From Halovenus sp. (GTDB lineage Archaea > Halobacteriota > Halobacteria > Halobacteriales > Haloarculaceae), in assembly GCA_003551265.1 (NCBI GenBank), contig PUMG01000302.1:1-16551 (forward strand): DNA of 16,551 nucleotides. Direction: 5' to 3'. Both the position numbers and the translations under genes were made by a program. Each line of letters starts with the position of its first letter. Position 1 is the stretch's first letter. The notes under the pieces were generated by a model. The model was not told the origin of the DNA and did not search any database. It saw only the letters and a program-made list of their open reading frames with translations. This document shows positions 7,602 to 15,662 of this stretch, one piece after another.

Positions 7602-8098
7602 GCCAGCGAAAGTACGACCGGACGAGAGGCCAGCACTGGAATTCCGAGTGCGAGCGCGCGGTTTCGATTGCACTCACCCACGCCCTGACGATTGCGATTA
7701 CGACGGTGTTGCTCTCGGGGTTGCTGGTCGCGTCGGGTCCGTTTCTCGAGTCACAGGAGCAGCGAGTCGCCGACGACCAGCTCGACGAAATAGTCAATCA
7801 CGCTGCCTCACAGGTCGCTGCACTCGACAGCCACGCCGAGGGGAACGGGGATGTCGAAATGAGTGTCACGCTGAACTATCCGCGGACGGTCGTCGACCAG
7901 TACTCCTATACAGTCGAACTCGAAGAGGACGGAGGAGACGCTGTCGTGACGGTCCGAACGGCTGGTCTCGACAGGGAGAGTTCGATCACCCTCGAAACGG
8001 AGGCGGGTATCGAGCCGTCACAGACCGATGGGTCGGTGGTTGAACTCTCTCTCTGTCAGGATGAGAACGAAATCACGCTCTCGGGGTGTGACACATGA
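7598..8098 (+). CDS. Pilin-like secreted protein 4 (ALTHALTIAITT family)
   Basis: 166 residues from ATG 7598, which overlaps the previous stop (ATGA). A longer in-frame reading from 7493 is rejected because it would overlap the previous gene by over 100 bp. After a polar stretch of 20 residues comes ERAVSIALTHALTIAITTVLLSGLLVASG, the single membrane or pilus-core helix, then a helical ESQEQRVADDQLDEIVNHAASQVAALD segment typical of the pilin stalk, and a small beta-rich domain (TLNYPRTVVDQYSYTVEL). There are two C-terminal cysteines (C153, C164) and one before the helix (C18). The leader lacks the RGQ of its neighbours; processing would have to occur around ERAVS. It is probably a minor pilin. 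It resembles the family remembered as DUF7266, unverified. Confidence 0.72.
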   Translation: MSQRKYDRTRGQHWNSECERAVSIALTHALTIAITTVLLSGLLVASGPFLESQEQRVADDQLDEIVNHAASQVAALDSHAEGNGDVEMSVTLNYPRTVVDQYSYTVELEEDGGDAVVTVRTAGLDRESSITLETEAGIEPSQTDGSVVELSLCQDENEITLSGCDT

Positions 8099-8943
8099 GA
8101 GCTAACAGCAACAGGAGTCGGCGATACTCGGGCCAGGCTGACAAGCGAGGTATCTCGGACGTCCTCGGGTTCACGTTTACGTTTGCAATCATCCTCACAG
8201 GTGTTGGTCTCATCTCGATTAGCGGGTTCGGTGCGCTGGACACCTTCGTCGACAACCAGCAGGTCACAAACGGTGACCGGGGAATGCAGGCAACAGCGTC
8301 GTCGTTCGACAGCATCCAGCGTAGCGGCGAGCAGTACCGACAGGTCGACATCGTCCCCGGGTCGGGAGACATCTTCCTCAACGAGACCGCACTCACCATC
8401 GAGAGCGACGACCTCAACCTCACGACGCTTGTTGAAGGCGCGTCCGAAGACGATGCGAAAATCAATATCAACGCGCTAGAACACCGGTTCGACGACGTCA
8501 GTGTCGGATACGAGAGTGGAGGGGTTCTCCGAACGAACGCCGCGGACCCATCGTACCGGCCATCGATACGATGCAGCGAGGAGGTTGCGCTCGTCTCACT
8601 CGTCTCGTTGTCGAGCGACGAGACGATTCGAGAGAGCGGTGAGTTCCGCAGCGACATCCGACTCGACCCACAGAACGTCCCCGAAGACTCGCCGGTGAAC
8701 GCAGCTAACCAGTTCGTCTCTGTCGAGGCAAATGCGACGGGGACTGCACAGGTTCGCGGTGATACCGAGGACGAACCTGTCACCCTCAACGTGTCAGAGA
8801 CCGCGTTCTCGGACCAGTGGGATGCGTACTTCGATACCCACGACGACTGGGGGTGGGACGAAAGCAACCAGGAAGCAACCTGTGATAGCAAAACCGCGGT
8901 CATCCGGGTAACACAGATAGAACTGTCGGTGCTTGAACCATGA
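8095..8943 (+). CDS. Pilin-like secreted protein 5 (DKRGISDVLGF leader)
   Basis: 282 residues, ATGA overlap with protein 4. The leader ...QADKRG is followed by ISDVLGFTFTFAIILTGVGLISISGFGAL (residues 20-48), a good prepilin-type core helix with KRG before the cut. The outer domain carries a YESGGVLR motif (about 139-146), a WDAYF motif (242-246), five NXT/NXS sequons (N96, N108, N213, N232 and the N-terminal N6, which is cytoplasmic) and two cysteines (C160, C263). The Y-x-GG and W-x-AY motifs also occur, in the same order, in the N-terminal third of the giant protein encoded next, so the two look paralogous. It is probably the subunit that pairs with, or caps, that adhesin. It resembles the family remembered as DUF7289, unverified. 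Confidence 0.73.
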   Translation: MRANSNRSRRYSGQADKRGISDVLGFTFTFAIILTGVGLISISGFGALDTFVDNQQVTNGDRGMQATASSFDSIQRSGEQYRQVDIVPGSGDIFLNETALTIESDDLNLTTLVEGASEDDAKININALEHRFDDVSVGYESGGVLRTNAADPSYRPSIRCSEEVALVSLVSLSSDETIRESGEFRSDIRLDPQNVPEDSPVNAANQFVSVEANATGTAQVRGDTEDEPVTLNVSETAFSDQWDAYFDTHDDWGWDESNQEATCDSKTAVIRVTQIELSVLEP

Positions 8944-8956
8944 CAACTGTGGAGAA

Positions 8957-8985
8957 AATCTATATGTTGTTGGAAAACAGAGGAG
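8957..8985 (+). promoter_or_regulatory. Promoter and Shine-Dalgarno of the giant pilin-adhesin gene
   Basis: ATCTATATG (TATA core about 8960-8966) lies 27-33 bp before ATG 8993. In addition AGGAG at 8981-8985 sits 7 nt before that ATG, a well-placed Shine-Dalgarno. Together they fix the start at 8993 rather than the in-frame ATG at 8933, and show that the gene can be transcribed on its own or read through from the pilin-like operon. Confidence 0.6.
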
Positions 8986-8992
8986 TATAACA

Positions 8993-11900
8993 ATGAGTTT
9001 CACGCAACTATCGGACGACAATCGGAGTGTCTCCGAGGTGATGGGGACAATCCTGATTCTTGCGTTCGTCCTCCTGGTTGCGGTTGCGCTCTTCTGGGTC
9101 GGTCACTCTGTCGTCGGTGATGCGAGCGACGACTTTAGCGATAGACTCGGGCAGGATACGATGCACGAAGTAGACGACCGGTTGCGGTTCATCAGCGGAA
9201 GCGCGACAAACACCGGGACGGAACTAGAGATTCCCTCCGAGGTCGAGAACATCGACGCGATGCCGGATGAGGGGGTGGTGAATGTCACGGTCACGACCGA
9301 TATGACAGGTGACCTCTCGGTCGAGGATATCCCGGCTGACAGCGAGTCTAGCAGCTACAATTTCACACTCGGAACGCTCGCGTACGAGACACGAGATGGG
9401 ACAGCAACGAAGTATCAGGGTGGTATGTTGTTCGAACATCGAGGAGGGGACTCGATGCAGATACTCTCCGAGCCCGGGTTCAACTACGATGGGAGCATCA
9501 TCGACTTCGGGTTCACCGACATCAGCGATATCAACGCACTCGGTGCTGGACAGAGTCGATATGTCGAGCGTAACCTCACAGTTGAGTCCGAACGTGAGGA
9601 GGAAATCGAGGGGATGGTGAGAGACCACCAGTACATCGGAGACACCGAGCAGCCCGCCGGGTTCGCGGACATCGAGATTGACGTGACCATCGAGACCGAA
9701 TACGTCGATGTGTGGGAGGCCTACGCTGAGAACCGGATGAGCGAAGACCCAGATATCTCCACCGGCGACGACGAAATCACGTTCGGGTTCGAGTTCCAGG
9801 GAGACCTCACGGACGATCCCGGATTCCCTCAGGACGTGCTGTACGCGGGTCAGACTGATTTTGCGCATCTGTATCACGAGGAAACTCTCGGTACTGTCGA
9901 GAACACGGATGACGGGTTCACCATCTCTGAAACTGGGCCGGGGGGGACTGCACTCTTTCACCAGGGAGGGTATAGAATCGCTGTTGCCGATGACGGCGAA
10001 TGGAAGATTGCGTATAGTGAACCACCACATCAAGAACTAGACTGGTACAACCTTTCTGATGGAGAGACCAGCGCACCGACCCAACTCAACGAAGGAGATT
10101 CTGAACTTGGAACAGCTGGAGGTGTAGATGAAGACGAGTGGGCGTGGGACGAGAAAGCAACGATTTGCATGCTGGGAGGAGGCGAACCACCAGACGGAAT
10201 TTCCAAAGAAACAATGCTTGCTTCCGTCGCCGACGGCACCTGCTACGAGACGGTCGTCGGTCCCGACGACGATCTGCCCGACCTCGAACCAATATACGAG
10301 ATTTCGGATGGTGACCCACATAATGTCAACGTCACCGTGGGAGAGGACGAAATCAACTCTTCGGAGACAATCGATGTCGCAACTGGAGACGACGTGGAGT
10401 TTGATTTCAGTCTCGACAACATCGGCACGGCAAAAGGAAACCAGTTCGTCTTCCTCCTCGCGGATCCATTCAGTCAGGGAGATCAGGTCGTCAACTTCAC
10501 AGAGAAACCAGTTGAGTTGTACCCACACAACGATACGGAATACCGAAACCTGTCGTTCAGTGTCACGCCCGGATTCGACGACGAGGATCCTGTCGTGTTG
10601 ATGCCCCAGAACGAGAGCCAGGCGCTCGAGTTCGAGTTCAACCACCTGAATCAGTCGAACCTCGAGGTCGACATCACCGAAGTAGAGGATGCGGTCGAAG
10701 GACAGGGTCTCAACGTCACCACCGAGATTCACAACAGCGGTGACATCCCTGACACCCAGCAGATTGCGCTGGAAGTCGAGACGGACGACGAGGCGACCGT
10801 CGACGCCCAGGAAGTGACAGTCGAGCCTGGCGAGACGGAGACTGTCAACCTGACGTGGGGTGAGACGTTCGGTCTCGACAGAACCGACCCGAACGAGGTG
10901 ACCGTCAGAAGTGAGGACGACTCCGACGACGACTCCTTCGACGTTGCACCACAGTTCTTCGTCACTGATGTGTCGGTTGACCCTGAAACAGTCGAAGACG
11001 AGCTTACTCACGATGTCGACTTCGAGATTACCATCGAGAACATCGGTGACGAGACGAACACGACAGATCTGGTTCTGGACTCCGGCCAGTTCGACGTAGA
11101 TGAGGAAGTCGAAGAGTTAGAAGTCGAAGCCGGAGCGGAGAAGACACATACGCTCACGTGGGAGAGCTTCAATCCTGATGGTGCCCCGACGCACTACGTA
11201 ACCGCCCGAACCGAGTACGAAGCTGGGGGTGTCGAACTGGCGGATGAGACGGACGGCTTGCTCATCGTAGAGCGCGAGGGACCGGATTGTGACGAAGTCG
11301 AGTACGACGGGGCAGGCAGCACCGCAGACCCATACCAGATCACGAACATAGATGAACTCCAGTGTATCGAAGACCAGGGAACCGGTGAAAACGACCACTA
11401 CACGATAGTTAACGATATCCCCGCACAGGGCACAGAGTCCTGGAACGGCGGGGATGGGTTCGAGCCGATTGGTGACCAGTTCAGCGGACAGGGCGGCAAC
11501 GGCTTCGGTGGAACGCTCGATGGGCAGGGGCACGCTATTGAGGGGCTCACAATCGACCGCTTCGACGAACCGTTCGTCGGGATATTCGCCATCACCGACG
11601 AGTTCGATGGCGGGAGTGCCGTTGGCGAAGGTGCGACCATCGAACACATCGTGCTCGAAGACATCCACGTCCGTGGCAAGAGTGTCGTCGGTGGACTCGT
11701 CGGCGGTGCTGGCGGATCCATCGAACAGGTGTCCGTCGACGGCTACGTGGAGTCACAGTATCAGCAGGTGGGTGGTATCGTCGGCCACGGCCACGACGCC
11801 GACCTTGATAACGAGCTCGTTTCACACGCGACCGTGAAAGGAACGTATCCGTCGGATGTTGACGGTGAGCACCCGTGGGGTGCGGATAACCTCGGTATCG

Positions 11901-13114
11901 GTGGTATCGTCGGTGGCACTGGGTTCAACACGGACGTAGCGACGGCGTACTCGACGGCGAACGTCACCGGGAATTCCTCTGTCGGCGGTATCACGGGGTG
12001 GACGTCCGACTTCGACAGCACGAATGAACAGATGTACTGGGTCGGTGGACACGTCGAACTGGATGGCGAGCGGCGACTCGGTGAAATCGGCCGAGAGGAC
12101 CTGGAGACCCCTCCGAAAGCAGGCGCAATCGCCGGGCGAATGGAGCTTGACGACGACAACTTCGAGGATAGCGTCTACTCTGACGAGAACTATCGGAGCA
12201 TCGGCGAGCAAAAAGCTGACGCCGACGACATTCCGCTCGCTCCCGAGGAGATGAAAGGACCACAGATTCTCCCTGACGACGAAGACGAGTCGTTCTACGA
12301 CCAGTTCCCGGGCGTCACCAAAGACGATGCGGAAGGGACGATGGCGAATCTCGACTGGGACATCTGGGAGCCGGTGTACGACATCGACGAAGAGGGCAAC
12401 ATTATAAATGAGGACTTCCCGGTGTTCGCCTGGCAGGTGGAGGGACAGATGCTGGTGAGAATCGACGAAATCGACGACCCTGCTACGCCGGGTGAGGAGA
12501 ACCTCGATGTGGAGGCGACGGTCGAGAACACCGACAACGAGGCACAGGAGCAGACAATTCTGCTGACGAACCACGAGGGACACATCGTCGATTCGAAAGA
12601 TGTCGAAGTTGGCGGTGAGGACGACGAACAGATAACGCTCACCTGGGCAACCACAGAGGCAGACGCAGTGAACAGTGAGATTCCCGATGCGGAGTTCATC
12701 GTCAGTGGCGAGGACACGAGAGACCTGGCAGAGACGACGCTGTTGCCGATGGGCAACCTCAGCATCGAGTCGGTCGAGACAGACCAGCCCGTCCAGGCGA
12801 TAAACGAGGAGTTAACAGTCGTTGCGAACATATCCGCAGAAGACAATGTGGAGGACGGTTCTCTCACGCTCCGGGCGAACGGGAACCTCGTCGACATCAA
12901 CGAAAGCATCGACCTGAATGAAGGCGATTACAAGGACATCGAGTTCCAGTGGACTCCCACGACGGTCGACATCGGCACTGCCGACATCGAGGTCGAGATC
13001 ACTGGACAGGCCAACTCCGAGGAGAAATCCGTGACGGTGTTGGCTCCGCTGGTCCCGTTCGATATCAGTGATTTCCTGCCGGTCGATGTCACGGTCGACG
13101 TCGTCGGAGAATAG
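8993..13114 (+). CDS. Giant pilin-like adhesin with CARDB-like and GLUG beta-helix domains
   Basis: 1373-residue acidic surface protein. Residues 1-10 are polar, then NRSVSEVMG and a hydrophobic helix (15-40) as in haloarchaeal pilins. Residues 45-340 form a pilin-type outer domain (YQGGMLFEHR 141-150, VWEAYAE 240-246) like that of the previous protein. Residues 440-760 contain three beta-sandwich repeats of CARDB/alpha-adaptin-ear type (VEFDFSLDNIGTAKGN, VTTEIHNSGDIPDTQQ, FEITIENIGDETNT). Residues 766-1020 are a GLUG-type beta-helix: lead-in DPYQITNIDELQCI and GTLDGQGHAIEGLTI, then GG-x-x-G repeats at 899-904, 927-931, 970-974 and 998-1002. Two further beta-sandwiches follow (1153-1250, 1255-1348). 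There is no C-terminal anchor. Nineteen N-glycosylation sequons and four cysteines (C392, C417, C766, C791) are visible. GLUG and CARDB domains are known from secreted adhesins. I infer a pilus-borne, probably tip, adhesin exported by PilB-PilC. Confidence 0.8.
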   Translation: MSFTQLSDDNRSVSEVMGTILILAFVLLVAVALFWVGHSVVGDASDDFSDRLGQDTMHEVDDRLRFISGSATNTGTELEIPSEVENIDAMPDEGVVNVTVTTDMTGDLSVEDIPADSESSSYNFTLGTLAYETRDGTATKYQGGMLFEHRGGDSMQILSEPGFNYDGSIIDFGFTDISDINALGAGQSRYVERNLTVESEREEEIEGMVRDHQYIGDTEQPAGFADIEIDVTIETEYVDVWEAYAENRMSEDPDISTGDDEITFGFEFQGDLTDDPGFPQDVLYAGQTDFAHLYHEETLGTVENTDDGFTISETGPGGTALFHQGGYRIAVADDGEWKIAYSEPPHQELDWYNLSDGETSAPTQLNEGDSELGTAGGVDEDEWAWDEKATICMLGGGEPPDGISKETMLASVADGTCYETVVGPDDDLPDLEPIYEISDGDPHNVNVTVGEDEINSSETIDVATGDDVEFDFSLDNIGTAKGNQFVFLLADPFSQGDQVVNFTEKPVELYPHNDTEYRNLSFSVTPGFDDEDPVVLMPQNESQALEFEFNHLNQSNLEVDITEVEDAVEGQGLNVTTEIHNSGDIPDTQQIALEVETDDEATVDAQEVTVEPGETETVNLTWGETFGLDRTDPNEVTVRSEDDSDDDSFDVAPQFFVTDVSVDPETVEDELTHDVDFEITIENIGDETNTTDLVLDSGQFDVDEEVEELEVEAGAEKTHTLTWESFNPDGAPTHYVTARTEYEAGGVELADETDGLLIVEREGPDCDEVEYDGAGSTADPYQITNIDELQCIEDQGTGENDHYTIVNDIPAQGTESWNGGDGFEPIGDQFSGQGGNGFGGTLDGQGHAIEGLTIDRFDEPFVGIFAITDEFDGGSAVGEGATIEHIVLEDIHVRGKSVVGGLVGGAGGSIEQVSVDGYVESQYQQVGGIVGHGHDADLDNELVSHATVKGTYPSDVDGEHPWGADNLGIGGIVGGTGFNTDVATAYSTANVTGNSSVGGITGWTSDFDSTNEQMYWVGGHVELDGERRLGEIGREDLETPPKAGAIAGRMELDDDNFEDSVYSDENYRSIGEQKADADDIPLAPEEMKGPQILPDDEDESFYDQFPGVTKDDAEGTMANLDWDIWEPVYDIDEEGNIINEDFPVFAWQVEGQMLVRIDEIDDPATPGEENLDVEATVENTDNEAQEQTILLTNHEGHIVDSKDVEVGGEDDEQITLTWATTEADAVNSEIPDAEFIVSGEDTRDLAETTLLPMGNLSIESVETDQPVQAINEELTVVANISAEDNVEDGSLTLRANGNLVDINESIDLNEGDYKDIEFQWTPTTVDIGTADIEVEITGQANSEEKSVTVLAPLVPFDISDFLPVDVTVDVVGE

Positions 13115-13116
13115 AT

Positions 13117-13141
13117 TTCTCGCCGCACGTCGTGGCGAGAA
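13117..13141 (+). terminator. Hairpin after the adhesin gene, possible terminator
   Basis: TTCTCGCC (13117-13124) and GGCGAGAA (13134-13141) form a perfect 8-bp stem, extendable by a G-T and a C-G pair, 2 nt after the TAG stop. No U-run follows, which archaeal intrinsic termination normally needs, so it may rather protect the 3' end of the transcript. Confidence 0.45.
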
Positions 13142-13177
13142 TCGCTGTACCGGTCCGCCAATCCCTACATCACACCA

Positions 13178-13183
13178 TTTATT
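13178..13183 (+). promoter_or_regulatory. TATA box of tyrS
   Basis: TTTATT lies 24-29 bp before ATG 13207, the spacing expected for a leaderless transcript. This supports ATG 13207 over an upstream in-frame start at 13132. Confidence 0.55.
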
Positions 13184-13206
13184 CTCTCGGACGTGGATTG
13201 ACGAGT

Positions 13207-14247
13207 ATGAACACAGCCGAGCGCTTCGACCTCGTCACCCGCTACGCAGAGGAGGTCGTCGCAGAAGACGAACTCGAAGAGTTGCTCGCCGAGTCGGAGC
13301 CGTCGGTGTACATCGGCTACGCCCCCACTGGCGAGATGCACATCGGCCACTTCACGACCATCCGCAAACTCGCTGACTTCCTTCACGCCGGTCTCGACGT
13401 GACGGTGCTGGTCGCCGACTTGCACGCTCACCTCGACGACGAGAAGAGCCCCTTCGAGTTGCTCGACGCGCGCACCGAGTACTACCAGGAGGCAATCGAG
13501 GGAATGATTGAGGCCGCTGGCGCAGACGCCGACGACATCAGGTTCGTTCGCGGGATGGACTACCAGCTAGACGGCGAGTACGCACTCGACATCTACCGGA
13601 TGGCAGCCGAGACGACGATTGCTCGCTCTCAACGCGCCGCAAGCGAGGTCGTTCGCGAGAACGAGAGTCCGAACCTCGGCGGGTTGCTCTATCCGCTGAT
13701 GCAGAGTCTCGACGTGAAGGCGCTCGACGCCGACATCGCCTACGGCGGCATCGACCAGCGCGGCATCTACATGCTCAGCCGCGAGATTCTCCCCGACTAC
13801 GGTCACGACAAACCCGTCTGTCTGTTTGCGCCGCTTCTGTCAGGGCTGACTGGCGAGAAGATGAGCGCATCCGACGCGACGTCGAAAGTCAACCTCACCG
13901 ATTCACCCGAGGAGGTGGCGTCAAAAATTAACGACGCCTACTGCCCGATGGGCGAGGTCGAAGACAACGGTGTTCTCGAGTACGTCCGGTATCTCGTCTT
14001 CCCGATTCTCGACCAGCGCGAGCAGTCCTTCGTCGTCGAACGCCCCGATAAGTACGGCGGCGACCTCACGTACGACACCTACGAGGCGCTCGAAGCTGAC
14101 TTCGTGAGCGAGGAACTCCATCCGATGGACCTGAAAGGCGCAACCGGCACGTACATCTCCGAGGTTATCGACCCCGTCCGAACGCGTCTGACTGCTCAGT
14201 CCGAGTTGCTGGCAGCGGCCTATCCCGATAGCTACGGCGGCGAGTAG
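13207..14247 (+). CDS. tyrS: Tyrosyl-tRNA synthetase
   Basis: 346-residue class I aminoacyl-tRNA synthetase that charges tRNA-Tyr in the cytoplasm. The archaeal/eukaryotic TyrRS form is clear from its short length and motifs: YIGYAPTGEMHIGH at residues 35-48 with the HIGH box at 45-48, and GEKMSAS at 216-222 as the KMSKS equivalent. The tyrosine-specificity segment YPLMQSLDVKALDADIAYGGIDQR begins at Y162. Y162, Q166 and D169 align with the tyrosine-binding Y151, Q155 and D158 of the Methanocaldococcus enzyme. The protein has no frameshift or missing motif. ATG 13207 is chosen because the TATA box precedes it at leaderless distance and the extension to 13132 gives a non-family N-terminus. The next gene follows after 6 bp, so they form an operon. 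Confidence 0.95.
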   Translation: MNTAERFDLVTRYAEEVVAEDELEELLAESEPSVYIGYAPTGEMHIGHFTTIRKLADFLHAGLDVTVLVADLHAHLDDEKSPFELLDARTEYYQEAIEGMIEAAGADADDIRFVRGMDYQLDGEYALDIYRMAAETTIARSQRAASEVVRENESPNLGGLLYPLMQSLDVKALDADIAYGGIDQRGIYMLSREILPDYGHDKPVCLFAPLLSGLTGEKMSASDATSKVNLTDSPEEVASKINDAYCPMGEVEDNGVLEYVRYLVFPILDQREQSFVVERPDKYGGDLTYDTYEALEADFVSEELHPMDLKGATGTYISEVIDPVRTRLTAQSELLAAAYPDSYGGE

Positions 14248-14253
14248 CCGACG

Positions 14254-14943
14254 ATGGACTCCGAGTCCGGCAAAGCGCGAGCGGAACTCGACCGGTCACG
14301 GTCGCAGATGCGAGAGGTCTACGACGAGATAGCAACTCACTTCTCGAAAACGCGGGCGTATCCGTGGCCGGAGGTCGAGACGTTCCTGGACGAGAGCACG
14401 GTCGACTCTCCGGATTCGGTCGGTCTCGATGTCGGCTGTGGGAACGGCCGACACACAGCGTTGCTGGCGGATGTTGTCGACCGTGTGGTGGCGCTCGACG
14501 TCAGCCGCGACCTCCTGTTCGAGGCGAGCGCGAAGATGGCCGAAGACCGCTGGGAGGCAGGGCTGGTGCAGGGAGATGCCGCATCGCTTCCACTCGAAAC
14601 AGACAGCGTCGACCTCGCGGTGTACGTGGCCACGCTACACCACCTGCCGGACCGCGAGACACGGGTCGAGAGTCTGGCCGAAGTCGGACGCGTGCTCACG
14701 GGGAGCGGACGAGCGCTGGTGAGCGCGTGGAGCACCGAACACGACCGCTTCGATGGTGGTCTCGGAGAGACAGCAGGCTTTGATACGAGTATCGACTGGA
14801 CGCTTCCGGGTGGTGAGACGGTCCCGCGATTCTATCACATCTATGCCCCGGCGGAGTTCGAGGAGGATCTTCGGGCCGGAGGGCTCACCGTCGAGGATGT
14901 GTTTGTTTCGAGTGGGAACTGTTACGCCGAGATTCGGGAGTGA
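14254..14943 (+). CDS. Trm9/ALKBH8-like tRNA wobble-uridine methyltransferase (class I SAM-dependent)
   Basis: 229-residue Rossmann-fold methyltransferase. Motif I LDVGCGNGRH is at 58-67, the motif II acidic residue D82 follows VVALD, QGDAASLP at 106-113 is the GDA-type motif, and ATLHHLP is at 126-132. The segment before the fold (YDEIATHFSKTRAYPWPEVETFL, 23-45) and the C-terminal part (GGETVPRFYHIYAPAEFEEDL, about 186-206; SGNCYAEI at 220-227) closely follow Trm9/ALKBH8. That family methylates the carboxymethyl group on U34 of certain tRNAs, working with the zinc protein Trm112. Its position 6 bp after tyrS supports a tRNA role. It could instead be a related methyltransferase of unknown substrate, because the family is broad in archaea. 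Confidence 0.75.
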   Translation: MDSESGKARAELDRSRSQMREVYDEIATHFSKTRAYPWPEVETFLDESTVDSPDSVGLDVGCGNGRHTALLADVVDRVVALDVSRDLLFEASAKMAEDRWEAGLVQGDAASLPLETDSVDLAVYVATLHHLPDRETRVESLAEVGRVLTGSGRALVSAWSTEHDRFDGGLGETAGFDTSIDWTLPGGETVPRFYHIYAPAEFEEDLRAGGLTVEDVFVSSGNCYAEIRE

Positions 14944-14966
14944 GGGGCAAGAATCCGCCAGTATGC

Positions 14967-14972
14967 TTAAAT
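14967..14972 (+). promoter_or_regulatory. TATA box of the RNase H-like gene
   Basis: TTAAAT lies 23-28 bp upstream of ATG 14995, suggesting a leaderless transcript separate from the tyrS operon. Confidence 0.5.
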
Positions 14973-14994
14973 CAGTCGACGCATAAACAGCAGT

Positions 14995-15615
14995 ATGGCC
15001 GCGTACGGTCGGCCGTCACTTCGAGACCTGTTCGACGAGGCGCCGACGCCACACATCGCACACCCTCCGGACACCCACCACCTCGATTTCTACCTCGCCA
15101 CAGATGGGTCGTTCAGGGTGTCGGGTGGCGGACTCGGTGCTGTCATCGAAACACGCGATGGTGAGCGCGTTGCACGTCTGTCGCTCGCCAACAACGCCCC
15201 GAACAACAACGTTGCAGAGTACCGCGCACTCCATCTGGGGCTGGACGTCCTCGCTGCGCGTTCCCCACCGGGTGCTCGCGTCGGCGTTCTCCTCGACCAC
15301 GACCAGCTTGCAGCAAACGTCAACGTCTCGATACTCGATGCCCGAGGACCACGGTTCGAGACGGCACACACGGTTTCAGTCCCGAAGTCGACGGGGCTTC
15401 ACTGGCGAGGCATTCAGACGCGTCTTCGGGACTTCGACGACGTGCGTGCGGCAACAATCGGAGGCGACTGCAACCCTGCACACCCGCTCGCTAACGCACC
15501 CGAGCAGTACGCCCACGTCAACGACGAACCTGACAGGTGTGTGCTTCCGGATGCACCGGGTTCTGAGACGAAGATTCCCCCGCCATCACGGGCGAACCGT
15601 GGCGCGAGCGATTGA
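14995..15615 (+). CDS. RNase H-fold protein (RNase HI-like) with altered active site
   Basis: 206 residues. The central part (30-170) has the order of a prokaryotic RNase HI of the compact archaeal kind: TDGSF at 36-40 with D37 as the first metal ligand, a beta-strand GGGLGAVIETRDGERVARLS, then NVAEYRALHLGLDVL with E75 as the second ligand. However, the third position, normally in D-S-Q-L, reads LLDHDQLAAN (99-108), and the fourth, normally A-D-x-L-A, reads PAHPLAN with H163. If D101 or D103 substitutes, one or two of four acidic ligands are replaced. The C-terminal 35 residues are polar, proline-rich tail. The family degrades RNA in RNA/DNA hybrids, but here activity is uncertain and a binding or modified nuclease role is possible. 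It converges with the GNAT gene after 47 bp. Confidence 0.65.
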   Translation: MAAYGRPSLRDLFDEAPTPHIAHPPDTHHLDFYLATDGSFRVSGGGLGAVIETRDGERVARLSLANNAPNNNVAEYRALHLGLDVLAARSPPGARVGVLLDHDQLAANVNVSILDARGPRFETAHTVSVPKSTGLHWRGIQTRLRDFDDVRAATIGGDCNPAHPLANAPEQYAHVNDEPDRCVLPDAPGSETKIPPPSRANRGASD

Positions 15616-15662
15616 GAGTGACGGGCGACAATCTGCAGGCGCTGTGCGAGCGAAGAGAGGTT

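Noticed and set aside
8933..8992. Upstream ATG for the giant adhesin
   Set aside because: It would overlap the previous gene and lies upstream of the TATA box. ATG 8993 has a Shine-Dalgarno and gives the compact pilin leader.
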